DNA of 8,116 nt from Candidatus Omnitrophota bacterium (lineage in GTDB: Bacteria; Omnitrophota; Gorgyraeia; Duberdicusellales; 4484-171): assembly GCA_023818995.1 (NCBI GenBank), contig JAMWDA010000070.1, positions 1 through 8,116 on the forward strand. Reading direction: 5' to 3'. The notes beneath the pieces are model-generated. The model was not told the origin of the DNA. It was given only the letters and a program-made list of their open reading frames with translations, and made no database searches. Of this stretch, positions 1 to 6,988 are shown one piece after another. Every line of letters begins with the position of its first letter. Positions within the stretch are counted from its first letter, which is position 1. The position numbers were made by a program, and so were the translations under genes.

Positions 1-179
1 TAATAATATTATCAGCTTGGTTAATACAGGAGTGGTTACCTACAATTCTAATGAAGAATGTTTCTCCTGCTAATCATATTTATATAATAGGTACAAGGTT
101 AATTTTATTAATAATATTTTTAACTCTAGTAGTTATGGTTAAAGTTGCCTGGAGGAGAAGGAAAGTGTTACAATCTTAA
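1..179 (+). CDS. 3' end of an unidentified membrane protein (partial)
   Basis: An open frame enters from the left edge (first full codon at 3) and runs 58 codons to a TAA at 177-179. The visible peptide has a polar stretch (…[13 protein letters not shown]…), then a strongly hydrophobic segment of about 20 residues ([17 protein letters not shown]), and ends in a basic tail ([10 protein letters not shown]). This fits a last transmembrane helix with a cytoplasmic C-terminus by the positive-inside rule. The stop codon overlaps the Shine-Dalgarno sequence of rplT, which is typical of an adjoining gene in the same operon. The family cannot be named from this fragment. It is not rpmI (L35) or infC, the usual neighbours upstream of rplT. 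The alternative is that this is non-coding leader: an open frame of this length arises by chance only occasionally in such AT-rich DNA, so I favour a real gene but not strongly. Confidence 0.55.
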   Translation, partial: IILSAWLIQEWLPTILMKNVSPANHIYIIGTRLILLIIFLTLVVMVKVAWRRRKVLQS

Positions 180-185
180 GGAGGT
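178..185 (+). promoter_or_regulatory. Strong Shine-Dalgarno sequence of rplT
   Basis: AAGGAGGT lies six bases upstream of the ATG at 191 and is a near-perfect anti-16S match. It overlaps the stop codon of the preceding frame (177-179). It is the only strong ribosome binding site in the operon; later genes have weak or no such sequence, so it supports the rplT start and suggests translational coupling downstream. Confidence 0.85.
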
Positions 186-190
186 TAAAA

Positions 191-535
191 ATGAGGACAA
201 AACATGGTGTAGCTACGAGAAGAAGAAGGAAGAAGGTTTTAAAGTTAGCTAAGGGTTATTGGGGTAAACGTTCCAAACATTACCGTAGGGCTATAGAGAC
301 AGTTAGGAGAGCAGGAGTATATGCCTATAGAGACAGAAGGGCAAAAAAGAGAGAGTTCCGTTCTCTTTGGATAACTCGTATTAATGCTGCTACGAGAGAA
401 AGAGGGTTATCTTATCGTATATTTATCCATAAATTAAAGGAAAAGAATATTTTAATTTCCCGCGATATTTTAGCAAAGATAGCCAGTGAGTATCCTGAAG
501 TTTTTGATAAGATTGTGGAAGTAGCAAAAAATTAA
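191..535 (+). CDS. rplT: Large ribosomal subunit protein bL20
   Basis: The gene encodes a 114-residue bL20, close to the usual length of about 115-120. bL20 binds 23S rRNA early in 50S assembly and in several bacteria represses its own operon. Family features are clear: the basic N-terminal tail with [19 protein letters not shown] (residues 10-28), the core [21 protein letters not shown] (about 45-65), and the globular C-terminal part with [15 protein letters not shown] (about 74-88). The start is fixed by the strong AAGGAGGT sequence six bases before the ATG. The extreme N-terminus (MRTKHG) lacks the common MARVKRG form, so it is slightly divergent. The expected upstream partners infC and rpmI are absent and pheS does not follow directly; a potassium transport cassette begins 10 bases after the stop. 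Confidence 0.97.
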   Translation: MRTKHGVATRRRRKKVLKLAKGYWGKRSKHYRRAIETVRRAGVYAYRDRRAKKREFRSLWITRINAATRERGLSYRIFIHKLKEKNILISRDILAKIASEYPEVFDKIVEVAKN

Positions 536-545
536 AGATAGCTAT

Positions 546-1190
546 ATGTATGTGATTATCGTTGGTTGTGGTAGAGTGGGTTCGGAGTTAGCTAAGTTTC
601 TCTCTAACGATGGGCATAATGTAGTAATTATAGATAAAAGCCAAGTTTCCTTCCGTAAGTTAGGTAATGCTTTTAATGGGATAACTTTAGTAGGTAATGG
701 TTTTTCTCGGCAAGTATTACAGCAGGCAGGTATTGAAAATGCCGATGCTTTTTGTGCATTAACCAATATTGATAATACTAATTTACTTGCTGCACAGGTA
801 GCTAAAAAAATATTTAATGTGCCCAGAGTAATTGCAAGAGTTTATGACCCCGAACGAGCCGAGCTTTATGCTAATATGGGATTAGAAATAATTAGTGGCA
901 CGTTATTTTTTTCTTCGCTCCTGCGAGATAAACTTACCAAACGCATATTTTCCAGTTATTTGTTAGAGAGTAAAGAGGTAAGCATTGTTGAAGTTGAAGC
1001 TAAAGAGCAATTCGTTGGTAGAAAGATCGAAGATATAAATATGCCCGAAGAATTTTTGATAATCGCAATTAAACGTGAAGAAGAATTAATTATTCCTCAT
1101 CATCAAACTTTAGTTAACCAGAAAGATGTATTGATAGGAATAGCTAAAAGTAAAAGTCTAAATAAAATAAAGAAAAGATTGGGTATTTAA
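546..1190 (+). CDS. trkA: Trk/Ktr potassium uptake regulatory subunit, single RCK unit (first copy)
   Basis: A 214-residue cytoplasmic RCK protein that would form a ring on the TrkH channel and gate K+ uptake in response to bound nucleotide. The N-terminal Rossmann RCK_N domain (about 1-125) has the glycine motif GCGRVG at 7-12, an acidic residue at the end of beta-2 (D30, which in the family contacts the adenine ribose), GNG at 50-52, and the conserved TNIDNTNL and ARVYDPERAELY segments at about 73-80 and 97-108. The C-terminal RCK_C domain covers about 145-200. This is half the size of E. coli TrkA, which carries two RCK units in one chain; the next gene supplies a second unit. The start lies 10 bases after the rplT stop with no clear Shine-Dalgarno sequence. 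KtrA is an equally valid family name. Confidence 0.92.
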   Translation: MYVIIVGCGRVGSELAKFLSNDGHNVVIIDKSQVSFRKLGNAFNGITLVGNGFSRQVLQQAGIENADAFCALTNIDNTNLLAAQVAKKIFNVPRVIARVYDPERAELYANMGLEIISGTLFFSSLLRDKLTKRIFSSYLLESKEVSIVEVEAKEQFVGRKIEDINMPEEFLIIAIKREEELIIPHHQTLVNQKDVLIGIAKSKSLNKIKKRLGI

Positions 1191-1853
1191 ATGTATATTG
1201 TAATCATTGGAGCAGGTAAGGTGGGATATTTTTTAGCTAAGCGTTTGAGCGACAATAAACATACGGTGAGTATCATTGAACGTAATAAGATGATATGTGA
1301 AGAGATTGCTAAGCAGTTGGAAGTTTTGGTTATTAACGGTGATGGTTGCGATCCTACTATATTAGAGGAAGCAGGTATTAGGAGAGCGGATGTTTTAGCT
1401 GCGGTTACCGGTAGTGACGAGGATAATTTAATTGCATGTCAATTAGCTAAAGATAATTTTAATGTCCGCAGAACGGTAGCAAGAGTTAATGACCCTGATA
1501 ATGAACGTACATTTTCTGAGTTAGGTATAGATGTCCCTATTAACGATACCACTATAATTTCTAAGATTATCGAAGAAGAGGTATCTTTTTCTGATGTAGT
1601 TAATCTTTTGAGTTTTAAAAGAGGTAAATTAGCAATTGTTCGTGTAGACTTACCGCAAGATTCTCCTGTTATAAATAAACCTCTTTCAGAAATTATCTGG
1701 CCAGAGAATTCAGCTTTAGTCTCTGTTTTGCGTGGAGAAGAGGTAATTATTCCTAAAGGCAACACTATTCTTAAGCCCGGCGATGATGTTATTGCTTTAA
1801 CACTGGTTGGTAACGAACCTCAACTTTTAAATATACTCATCGGTAAGATATAA
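1191..1853 (+). CDS. trkA: Trk/Ktr potassium uptake regulatory subunit, single RCK unit (second copy)
   Basis: A 220-residue RCK protein, paralogous to the preceding gene. RCK_N shows GAGKVG at 7-12, E30 at the end of beta-2 (D30 in the first copy), GDG at 50-52, TGSDEDNL at 73-80 and ARVNDPDNERTFSELGID at about 97-114. RCK_C occupies about 145-220 and includes NTILKPGDDVIAL near 191-203. This copy is closer to the family consensus than the first (GDG rather than GNG, SDEDN rather than NIDNT). The ATG directly follows the stop codon of the first copy, so the two are probably co-translated in matched amounts. Together the pair equals a two-unit TrkA split into two chains, and hetero-oligomeric assembly is a reasonable inference. 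Its own stop overlaps the start of a small membrane peptide gene by one base. Confidence 0.93.
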   Translation: MYIVIIGAGKVGYFLAKRLSDNKHTVSIIERNKMICEEIAKQLEVLVINGDGCDPTILEEAGIRRADVLAAVTGSDEDNLIACQLAKDNFNVRRTVARVNDPDNERTFSELGIDVPINDTTIISKIIEEEVSFSDVVNLLSFKRGKLAIVRVDLPQDSPVINKPLSEIIWPENSALVSVLRGEEVIIPKGNTILKPGDDVIALTLVGNEPQLLNILIGKI

Positions 1854-1957
1854 TGAAAAAAATCATTATAAATCCAATTAAAGGTATCTTTATAGAAGTT
1901 ATATACGCTTTGACCGTAATAATTATAGGTATATTTATATGCTTATTATTTTATTAA
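1853..1957 (+). CDS. 34-residue single-helix membrane peptide between trkA and trkH
   Basis: A short frame starts at an ATG overlapping the upstream trkA stop by one base (TAATG, 1851-1855) and ends with TAA one base before the trkH ATG at 1959. The peptide has a basic N-terminus (MKKIIINPIKG) followed by a hydrophobic segment from about residue 12 to 33 (FIEVIYALTVIIIGIFICLL). This predicts one transmembrane helix with the N-terminus inside. The frame fills the trkA-trkH gap exactly, which chance would rarely give, so I think it is translated. By analogy with KdpF, the single-helix peptide of the Kdp potassium pump, it could be a small Trk subunit or stabiliser; that is inference and I recognise no named family. 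The alternative is untranslated spacer with T-rich DNA that mimics a helix. Confidence 0.6.
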   Translation: MKKIIINPIKGIFIEVIYALTVIIIGIFICLLFY

Positions 1958-1958
1958 A

Positions 1959-3461
1959 ATGGTTCTTAAACCTCAGATAGAAGATATAAAAATAATTGGT
2001 TTTTACTCAGGCAAAATTATTATAAGTCTAAGCCTGATTATGCTTTTACCGATTCTTTGCGGGTTATTTTTTAAAGAGACTCAACCAGTTTTAGATTTTA
2101 CTATTAGTATGGGTATAACTTATCTTTTTGGTTTATTATTAACTCGTTTGTGTTATACCAATAAAGAATTGAACTGGATGCAAGGGATGATTGTTGTTTC
2201 TCTCTCTTGGTTATTTGCAATGTTTTTTGGAGCTTTTCCTTTATTTCTTAGTGGACATTGGAATTCTTATCTTGATGCTTGTTTTGATGCAATGAGTGGG
2301 TTCGCTACCACAGGATTAACTTTAGTTAAAGACCTTGACCATTTGTCTTACACGCATAACTTTTGGCGTCATCTTACTATATTTATTGGTGGACAGGGAA
2401 TTGTGATTATTGCTCTTTCTGTATTTACCAAGGGTTTTATAGGAGCATTTAGGATGTATGTAGGAGAAGCGCGTGAGGAGAAGATATTACCTAATCTAAT
2501 ATATACGGCAAGATTTATATGGTTAATAAGTATAGTTTATTTAATTTTAGGTACACTTATTTTAGCAACAATAGGTATCATTAATGGACTGAGAACAAAA
2601 AATGCTTTTTTCCATGGAGCTTGTTTATTTATGGCTGCTTTTGATACAGGAGGATTTACCCCTCAATCTCAGAGTATCCTTTACTACCATAGTTTACCAT
2701 TAGAAATTGTTACTATGATTATAATGATATTAGGAGCAATTAATTTTAAATTGCACTACAATGTTTGGACAAATAGGTGGAAAGATATTCTAAAAGACAT
2801 AGAAACATCTATTTTTTTAGTAACGGTAACTATCACCTTCTTTATCACCGCCTTAGGAATAACACAATTAAGTAGTTATTCTAATTTTACAATGCTATTT
2901 CGTAAAGGTTTCTATCAACTTATTTCTGCCCATAGTGGCACAGGTTATCAAACAATCTATGCTTATCAGTTTAGCAGAGAATGGGGACAGTTAGCTCTAA
3001 CGGGGATTATCTTAGCTATGTCTTTAGGGGGGGCGGTTTGTTCTACTACAGGAGCGATAAAGATGTTAAGGATAGGAATTATTTTTAATGCTATTAAAGA
3101 AGATTTAAAAAGGATAATGTTTCCCGAAAGGTCATTTTTGATCCAGAAATTTTATCACCTAAAAGATATGGTTTTAGAAGATAAACAAGTAAGAGCAGCA
3201 TCGTTAATAACTTTATCTTATATAATATTATTTCTGTTGGGAACACTTGTAGGGGTATTTTATGGTTATCCATTTTTATATTCTCTTTTTGAGTCCGTAT
3301 CCGCTTCTGCTAACGTAGGGTTATCCTGTGGCATTACTAATCCTAATATGCCTTGGGGTCTAAAACTTACCTACATAGTTCAGATGTGGACAGGGAGACT
3401 TGAATTTATGTCTGTATTTACTTTAATAAGTTTTTTCCTTGCAGTTTTGAAAGGTAAATGA
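1959..3461 (+). CDS. trkH: Trk-type potassium channel/transporter subunit TrkH
   Basis: A 500-residue polytopic membrane protein of normal length for the TrkH/KtrB family, the K+-conducting subunit gated by the RCK ring encoded upstream. Its four pore-loop repeats, each with the filter glycine, are visible: SGFATTGLTL at 113-122, FDTGGFTPQS at 228-237, SAHSGTGYQT at 323-332 and SVSASANVGLS at 446-456. The C-terminal signature MWTGRLE (476-482) and the GGAVCSTTGAIKMLRI segment (about 357-372) after the third repeat, a TrkH-typical intramembrane loop region, are also present. The N-terminus (DIKIIGFYSGKI) matches family openings, which supports the ATG at 1959. No Shine-Dalgarno sequence is visible; translation probably couples to the small peptide gene ending one base upstream. 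The stop overlaps the next start as ATGA. Confidence 0.96.
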   Translation: MVLKPQIEDIKIIGFYSGKIIISLSLIMLLPILCGLFFKETQPVLDFTISMGITYLFGLLLTRLCYTNKELNWMQGMIVVSLSWLFAMFFGAFPLFLSGHWNSYLDACFDAMSGFATTGLTLVKDLDHLSYTHNFWRHLTIFIGGQGIVIIALSVFTKGFIGAFRMYVGEAREEKILPNLIYTARFIWLISIVYLILGTLILATIGIINGLRTKNAFFHGACLFMAAFDTGGFTPQSQSILYYHSLPLEIVTMIIMILGAINFKLHYNVWTNRWKDILKDIETSIFLVTVTITFFITALGITQLSSYSNFTMLFRKGFYQLISAHSGTGYQTIYAYQFSREWGQLALTGIILAMSLGGAVCSTTGAIKMLRIGIIFNAIKEDLKRIMFPERSFLIQKFYHLKDMVLEDKQVRAASLITLSYIILFLLGTLVGVFYGYPFLYSLFESVSASANVGLSCGITNPNMPWGLKLTYIVQMWTGRLEFMSVFTLISFFLAVLKGK

Positions 3462-3964
3462 TAAACTTTCCATTTAGATATATTTTAATATTTATGCTAT
3501 TCATTACTTCTTTAGGTTATGCTGAGGAAAAAATTGATAGTGCTAAACTAATAGGTAATGCCAAAGAATACGATGGTAAAATTATAATTTACGAAGGAGA
3601 AGTTATAGGCGATATAATGTCAAGAGGTAAATATGCCTGGGTAAATGTTAACGATGGTAAAGGAACCATAGGTGTATGGGTAGATAGAGATTTAGCAAAA
3701 GAAATATCTTATGTGGGTAATTATAGCTACAATGGTGATTGGATAGAAATAAAGGGGATATTTAATCGTGCCTGTTTACAACATGGAGGGGATTTAGATA
3801 TACACGCTAAAACATTAAGAATTATAAGGGAAGGTTCCTTAAGAGAAGATCAGATCCCTACTTTTAAAATTAATTTGGGAGTTAGTTTAATGATAGCTTA
3901 TTTATTATTAACTGGTAGTTATTTATTAAAGAAATTAATATGGAAAAGGAGATTAGTAAGTTAG
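3458..3964 (+). CDS. Exported, membrane-anchored OB-fold protein of unknown function
   Basis: A 168-residue protein with three parts. Residues 1-22 form a signal peptide or signal anchor (basic start, hydrophobic core, possible cleavage after GYA-22). Residues about 28-125 resemble an OB-fold domain, with alternating strands such as KIIIYEGEVIGDI (41-53), YAWVNVNDGKGTIGVWV (59-75) and DWIEIKGIF (94-102). Residues about 138-158 form a second hydrophobic helix followed by a basic tail (LLKKLIWKRR). A bitopic protein with its domain outside the cytoplasm is likely. The segment RACLQHGGDLDIHA (104-117) carries C106, H109 and H116, which could bind metal, but that is speculation. I recognise the domain type but no function; CcmE-like heme chaperones share the general plan without convincing motif match. 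The start overlaps the trkH stop (ATGA) with AAAGG upstream, and the 3' end overlaps pheS by 25 bases. Confidence 0.85.
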   Translation: MINFPFRYILIFMLFITSLGYAEEKIDSAKLIGNAKEYDGKIIIYEGEVIGDIMSRGKYAWVNVNDGKGTIGVWVDRDLAKEISYVGNYSYNGDWIEIKGIFNRACLQHGGDLDIHAKTLRIIREGSLREDQIPTFKINLGVSLMIAYLLLTGSYLLKKLIWKRRLVS

Positions 3965-4989
3965 AAGAAGAGTTTCAGAAAGATTTAAGTTTGGTTAAGG
4001 GCGGGGAAGATTTAGAAAAGTTACGTATAAAATATTTAGGTAGGAAATCTCCCATTAATAAACTTTTTACTCAAATCTCCCATTTAGAGAATAGAGAGGA
4101 AAAAGCCTTATTGGGTAAGAATATTAATAGTTTAAAAGAGAAGATAAGTTCTATTATTGAGGAGAAGTTAAAGAGTGTAGAGATAAAAGAGGATAGATTG
4201 GATTTAACTTTTCCCTCTTCACAAGCTTATCTAGGTTCTCTTCATATCTTAAGTATAGTAAATAATATTATTTGTTCTATATTTGAAAGGATGGGTTTTG
4301 TTGTTATAGAAGGAGGAGAGATAGAAGATGAAAAACATAATTTCTCCTCTTTGAATATACCTTTACAGCACCCTTCCCGTGATGTATTTGATACTTTTTA
4401 TTTAGATATTCCTGAAAGCAATGATGGAAGATTACTTTTACGTTCGCATACGTCTCCTTCTCAGATAAGGGTTATGGAAAAAAATAAACCTCCTTTAGCA
4501 GTTATTTCTCCGGGAAGAGTTTATAGGCCGGATAAAGTTGATGCTTCCCACTCCTTTATGTTTCATCAAATTGAAGGATTTGCTGTGGATAAGGGTATTA
4601 ATTTTTCTCATTTAAAAGGTGTGCTTACCTATTTTGCTAAAAGTTTTTTCTCTTCAGATGTGGAACTACGTTTCCGGCCACATTTTTTCCCCTTCACCGA
4701 GCCTTCAGTAGAAGTAGATGTTTCTTGTATTATCTGTAAATCAAAACATTTGGAGAAAGGCTCTGAATATAAGTGTAGCGTATGTAGAGGTAAAGGGTGG
4801 CTGGAGATTTTAGGGGCTGGGATGATACATCCCCAAGTATTAGAAAACTGCGGTATAGACTATAAAAAATATAGTGGTTTCGCTTTTGGTATGGGTGTAG
4901 ATAGAATAGCTATGCTTAAATACGGAATAGAGGATATAAGACTTTTTTACCAAAACGATATTCGTTTTCTTGAACAATTTTATATTTAA
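3940..4989 (+). CDS. pheS: Phenylalanine--tRNA ligase alpha subunit
   Basis: Catalytic subunit of the alpha2-beta2 class II enzyme that charges tRNA-Phe with phenylalanine using ATP. The 349 residues compare with about 327-345 in relatives. The N-terminal coiled coil that grips tRNA covers about 1-85 (LEEEFQKDL…KIRIKYLG-like). The catalytic core follows: EIEDEKHNFSSLNIP (127-141), HPSRDVFDTFYL (144-155), RSHTSPSQIRVM (168-179), PGRVYRPDKVDASHSFMFHQIEG (191-213), motif 2 region RFRPHFFPFTEPSVEVD (244-260) and motif 3 GFAFGMGVDRIAMLKYG (313-329). Between motif 2 and GWLEILGAG (286-294) lies a CX2C-X12-CX2C insertion (C263, C266, C279, C282), which suggests a zinc knuckle. The gene begins inside the end of the OB-fold gene (25-base overlap), with a weak ribosome binding site, and pheT follows after three bases. 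Confidence 0.98.
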   Translation: MEKEISKLEEEFQKDLSLVKGGEDLEKLRIKYLGRKSPINKLFTQISHLENREEKALLGKNINSLKEKISSIIEEKLKSVEIKEDRLDLTFPSSQAYLGSLHILSIVNNIICSIFERMGFVVIEGGEIEDEKHNFSSLNIPLQHPSRDVFDTFYLDIPESNDGRLLLRSHTSPSQIRVMEKNKPPLAVISPGRVYRPDKVDASHSFMFHQIEGFAVDKGINFSHLKGVLTYFAKSFFSSDVELRFRPHFFPFTEPSVEVDVSCIICKSKHLEKGSEYKCSVCRGKGWLEILGAGMIHPQVLENCGIDYKKYSGFAFGMGVDRIAMLKYGIEDIRLFYQNDIRFLEQFYI

Positions 4990-4992
4990 AAT

Positions 4993-6978
4993 ATGCAATT
5001 TAGTTTAGATTTTATTAAAGAGCTGGTGGATATAAATATATCTCCCAAGAAATTATCGTCACTTCTTACTATGGCAGGTATGGAAGTAGAACGATTAGAA
5101 AGTAAAGGTAAAGACTGGATATTGGAAATAGAAGTTACCGCTAACCGTTACGATTGGTTATCAATTATAGGTATAGCAAGAGAGATTTCTGTATGTTTAA
5201 ACAAAAAATTAAAACTAAATTATCCTAAAATAAAAACTAAACCTACGCTGAAAAAAAGAAAAATAATTATAGAATCACCTCAAGATTGTTTATTCTATAT
5301 TGGTAGATTGATAAGAGGAGTAAATATAACTAATTCTCCCCAGTGGTTACAAGAGAGAGTTTTAAACTGTGGGATTAACTCCGTTAATAATATTGTAGAT
5401 ATAACCAATTACTGCATGCTTAAGTGGGGGACTCCTTTACATGCTTTCGACGATGATAAAATTGAAGGTAACGTATATATCCGTAGAGCAAAAGAAGGAG
5501 AAAAATTAATTACTATTGACGGCAAAGAAAGGGAACTCTTTAGAGATAATTTAGTGATTGCTGATGATAAAAAAGTAATTGCTTTAGCGGGAGTTATGGG
5601 TGGAAAAGATACCGAGGTTGATGAGAATACTAAAAATGTATTTTTGGAAGCAGCGGTATTTTCACCTTTAACCATAAGGCGTTCAAGACAAAAAGCGGGT
5701 TTAGTTACAGAATCTTCTTACCGTTTTGAGCGAGCGGTGTTCAGTGACTATTTAGAGTGTGCTTCTCAGGAAGCTAATCTTCTAATAGAAAGATTGGCAG
5801 ATGGTAAGCTAATTGGTTATGGTAAAGCAGGAAGAAAACCTTTGACAAAGAAAAAAGTAATAAGCTTAAGCATCAACGATTTAAATTCATATTTAGGCTC
5901 TAATATACCTAAAGATTCAATTAAAAAAATTCTTTCCCATCTCGATTTTCAAGTAAAAGATAGAGGTTCTAATGGATTGCAAATAATTTCTCCAGCATTT
6001 AGGTTTGATATTAAAGAAAAGGTAGATATTTATGAAGAGATTGTTAGAATTTACGGTTATGACAAAATAGAGCCTTGTTTACCGTTCTTACCTTTCCAAC
6101 TAAATCAAGATGAATTATTTGAGTTTAAAAGAAAATTACGTAGTTTCCTACCTATATTAGGATTAAAAGAAATTATTACCTATAGTATCGTCTCAGAGAA
6201 AAATTTAAAAAATTTAGGTAAAATAGAGAGTATCAATATTACCAACCCTCTTCGTGAACAAGAGAATACTTTACGTCCAACCTTATTAACAGGTATGCTT
6301 GATACTATTATGTACAATCTTAATCGTAATCAGCGTAATCTCCGTTTTTTTGAGATAGCTAACGTTTATATTAAAGATAGGGATAATTTTAAAGAGATTC
6401 CCAAACTTTCCTTAGGCGTAAGTGGTATAAGAGAAGAATTTTTCTTTCTTAAAGGCATAGTAGAAGAGTTATTAAATTTTTTAAACATTGCTCAATACGA
6501 ATTTAGAGAGGATAGTTTACCTAACTTTATACAAGCATTAATGGTAGTTATTGAGGAAGAGCCTGTTGGTTTCTTTGGCAAGTTAGATGAGAAAGTAAGG
6601 AAAGAGTTAGACTTAAAAGAGAACATATTTTATGGAGAATTTAATTTAGAATTATTAAAATCGTTTAAAAAAGAAAATAAGTATAAACCATTTAGTCAGT
6701 ATCCTATCGTATATAGAGACATAAGTCTTGGTTTAAGAAAAGATATTAACTTCAAGAAAATTGGAGATACTATAAGAGAAGTTGGTAAAGAATTTCTTTA
6801 CAATTATAGAGTTATAGATGTATATAGAGGTAAAGATTTACCTCAAGATTCTAACTTTTTTACCTTAAGGATATTTTATCAATCTAAAGAAAGAACTCTT
6901 ACCTCGGAAGAGGTAGATACCATTCATCAGAATATAAGAGATGAACTAAGCAAGAAAGAAGGTATAATCGTTCGTTAA
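4993..6978 (+). CDS. pheT: Phenylalanine--tRNA ligase beta subunit, lacking the tRNA-binding B2 domain
   Basis: Beta subunit of PheRS, responsible for editing of mischarged Tyr-tRNA-Phe and for tRNA contacts. The 661 residues compare with about 790-800 in E. coli and T. thermophilus. B1 is present in two halves joined directly: MQFSLDFIKELV…TMAGMEVERLE (1-36) runs straight into WILEIEVTANRYDWLSIIGIAREI (42-65). The intervening EMAP/tRNA_bind OB domain of about 110 residues is missing. The editing domain B3/B4 (about 95-270) keeps H150 (HAF), E219 (FLEA) and T239 (VTESS); S241 replaces the alanine found in E. coli. B5 spans about 288-360, the catalytic-like B6/B7 domain about 370-560, and the FDX anticodon-binding domain about 568-661 (YPIVYRDISLGL…). 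Spacing of three bases from pheS implies coupled translation. The clean junction at domain boundaries argues for a genuine domain loss rather than a sequencing error. Confidence 0.96.
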   Translation: MQFSLDFIKELVDINISPKKLSSLLTMAGMEVERLESKGKDWILEIEVTANRYDWLSIIGIAREISVCLNKKLKLNYPKIKTKPTLKKRKIIIESPQDCLFYIGRLIRGVNITNSPQWLQERVLNCGINSVNNIVDITNYCMLKWGTPLHAFDDDKIEGNVYIRRAKEGEKLITIDGKERELFRDNLVIADDKKVIALAGVMGGKDTEVDENTKNVFLEAAVFSPLTIRRSRQKAGLVTESSYRFERAVFSDYLECASQEANLLIERLADGKLIGYGKAGRKPLTKKKVISLSINDLNSYLGSNIPKDSIKKILSHLDFQVKDRGSNGLQIISPAFRFDIKEKVDIYEEIVRIYGYDKIEPCLPFLPFQLNQDELFEFKRKLRSFLPILGLKEIITYSIVSEKNLKNLGKIESINITNPLREQENTLRPTLLTGMLDTIMYNLNRNQRNLRFFEIANVYIKDRDNFKEIPKLSLGVSGIREEFFFLKGIVEELLNFLNIAQYEFREDSLPNFIQALMVVIEEEPVGFFGKLDEKVRKELDLKENIFYGEFNLELLKSFKKENKYKPFSQYPIVYRDISLGLRKDINFKKIGDTIREVGKEFLYNYRVIDVYRGKDLPQDSNFFTLRIFYQSKERTLTSEEVDTIHQNIRDELSKKEGIIVR

Positions 6979-6988
6979 AAAATAATTT

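Noticed and set aside
1..190. L20-binding autoregulatory leader or rpmI tail upstream of rplT
   Set aside because: No infC or rpmI sequence and no clear pseudoknot-like structure was seen; the region reads better as the end of a membrane protein gene.
542..766. Minus-strand 74-codon frame opposite the first trkA
   Set aside because: It lies wholly within a well-supported RCK gene, has no recognisable domain or ribosome binding site, and is a shadow of the other strand.
1439..1765. Minus-strand 108-codon frame opposite the second trkA
   Set aside because: The coding strand encodes a clear RCK domain; the antisense peptide is Ser/Thr/Leu-rich without family features.
5409..5675. Minus-strand 88-codon frame opposite pheT
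   Set aside because: It falls in the conserved editing domain of pheT and shows no independent motif.
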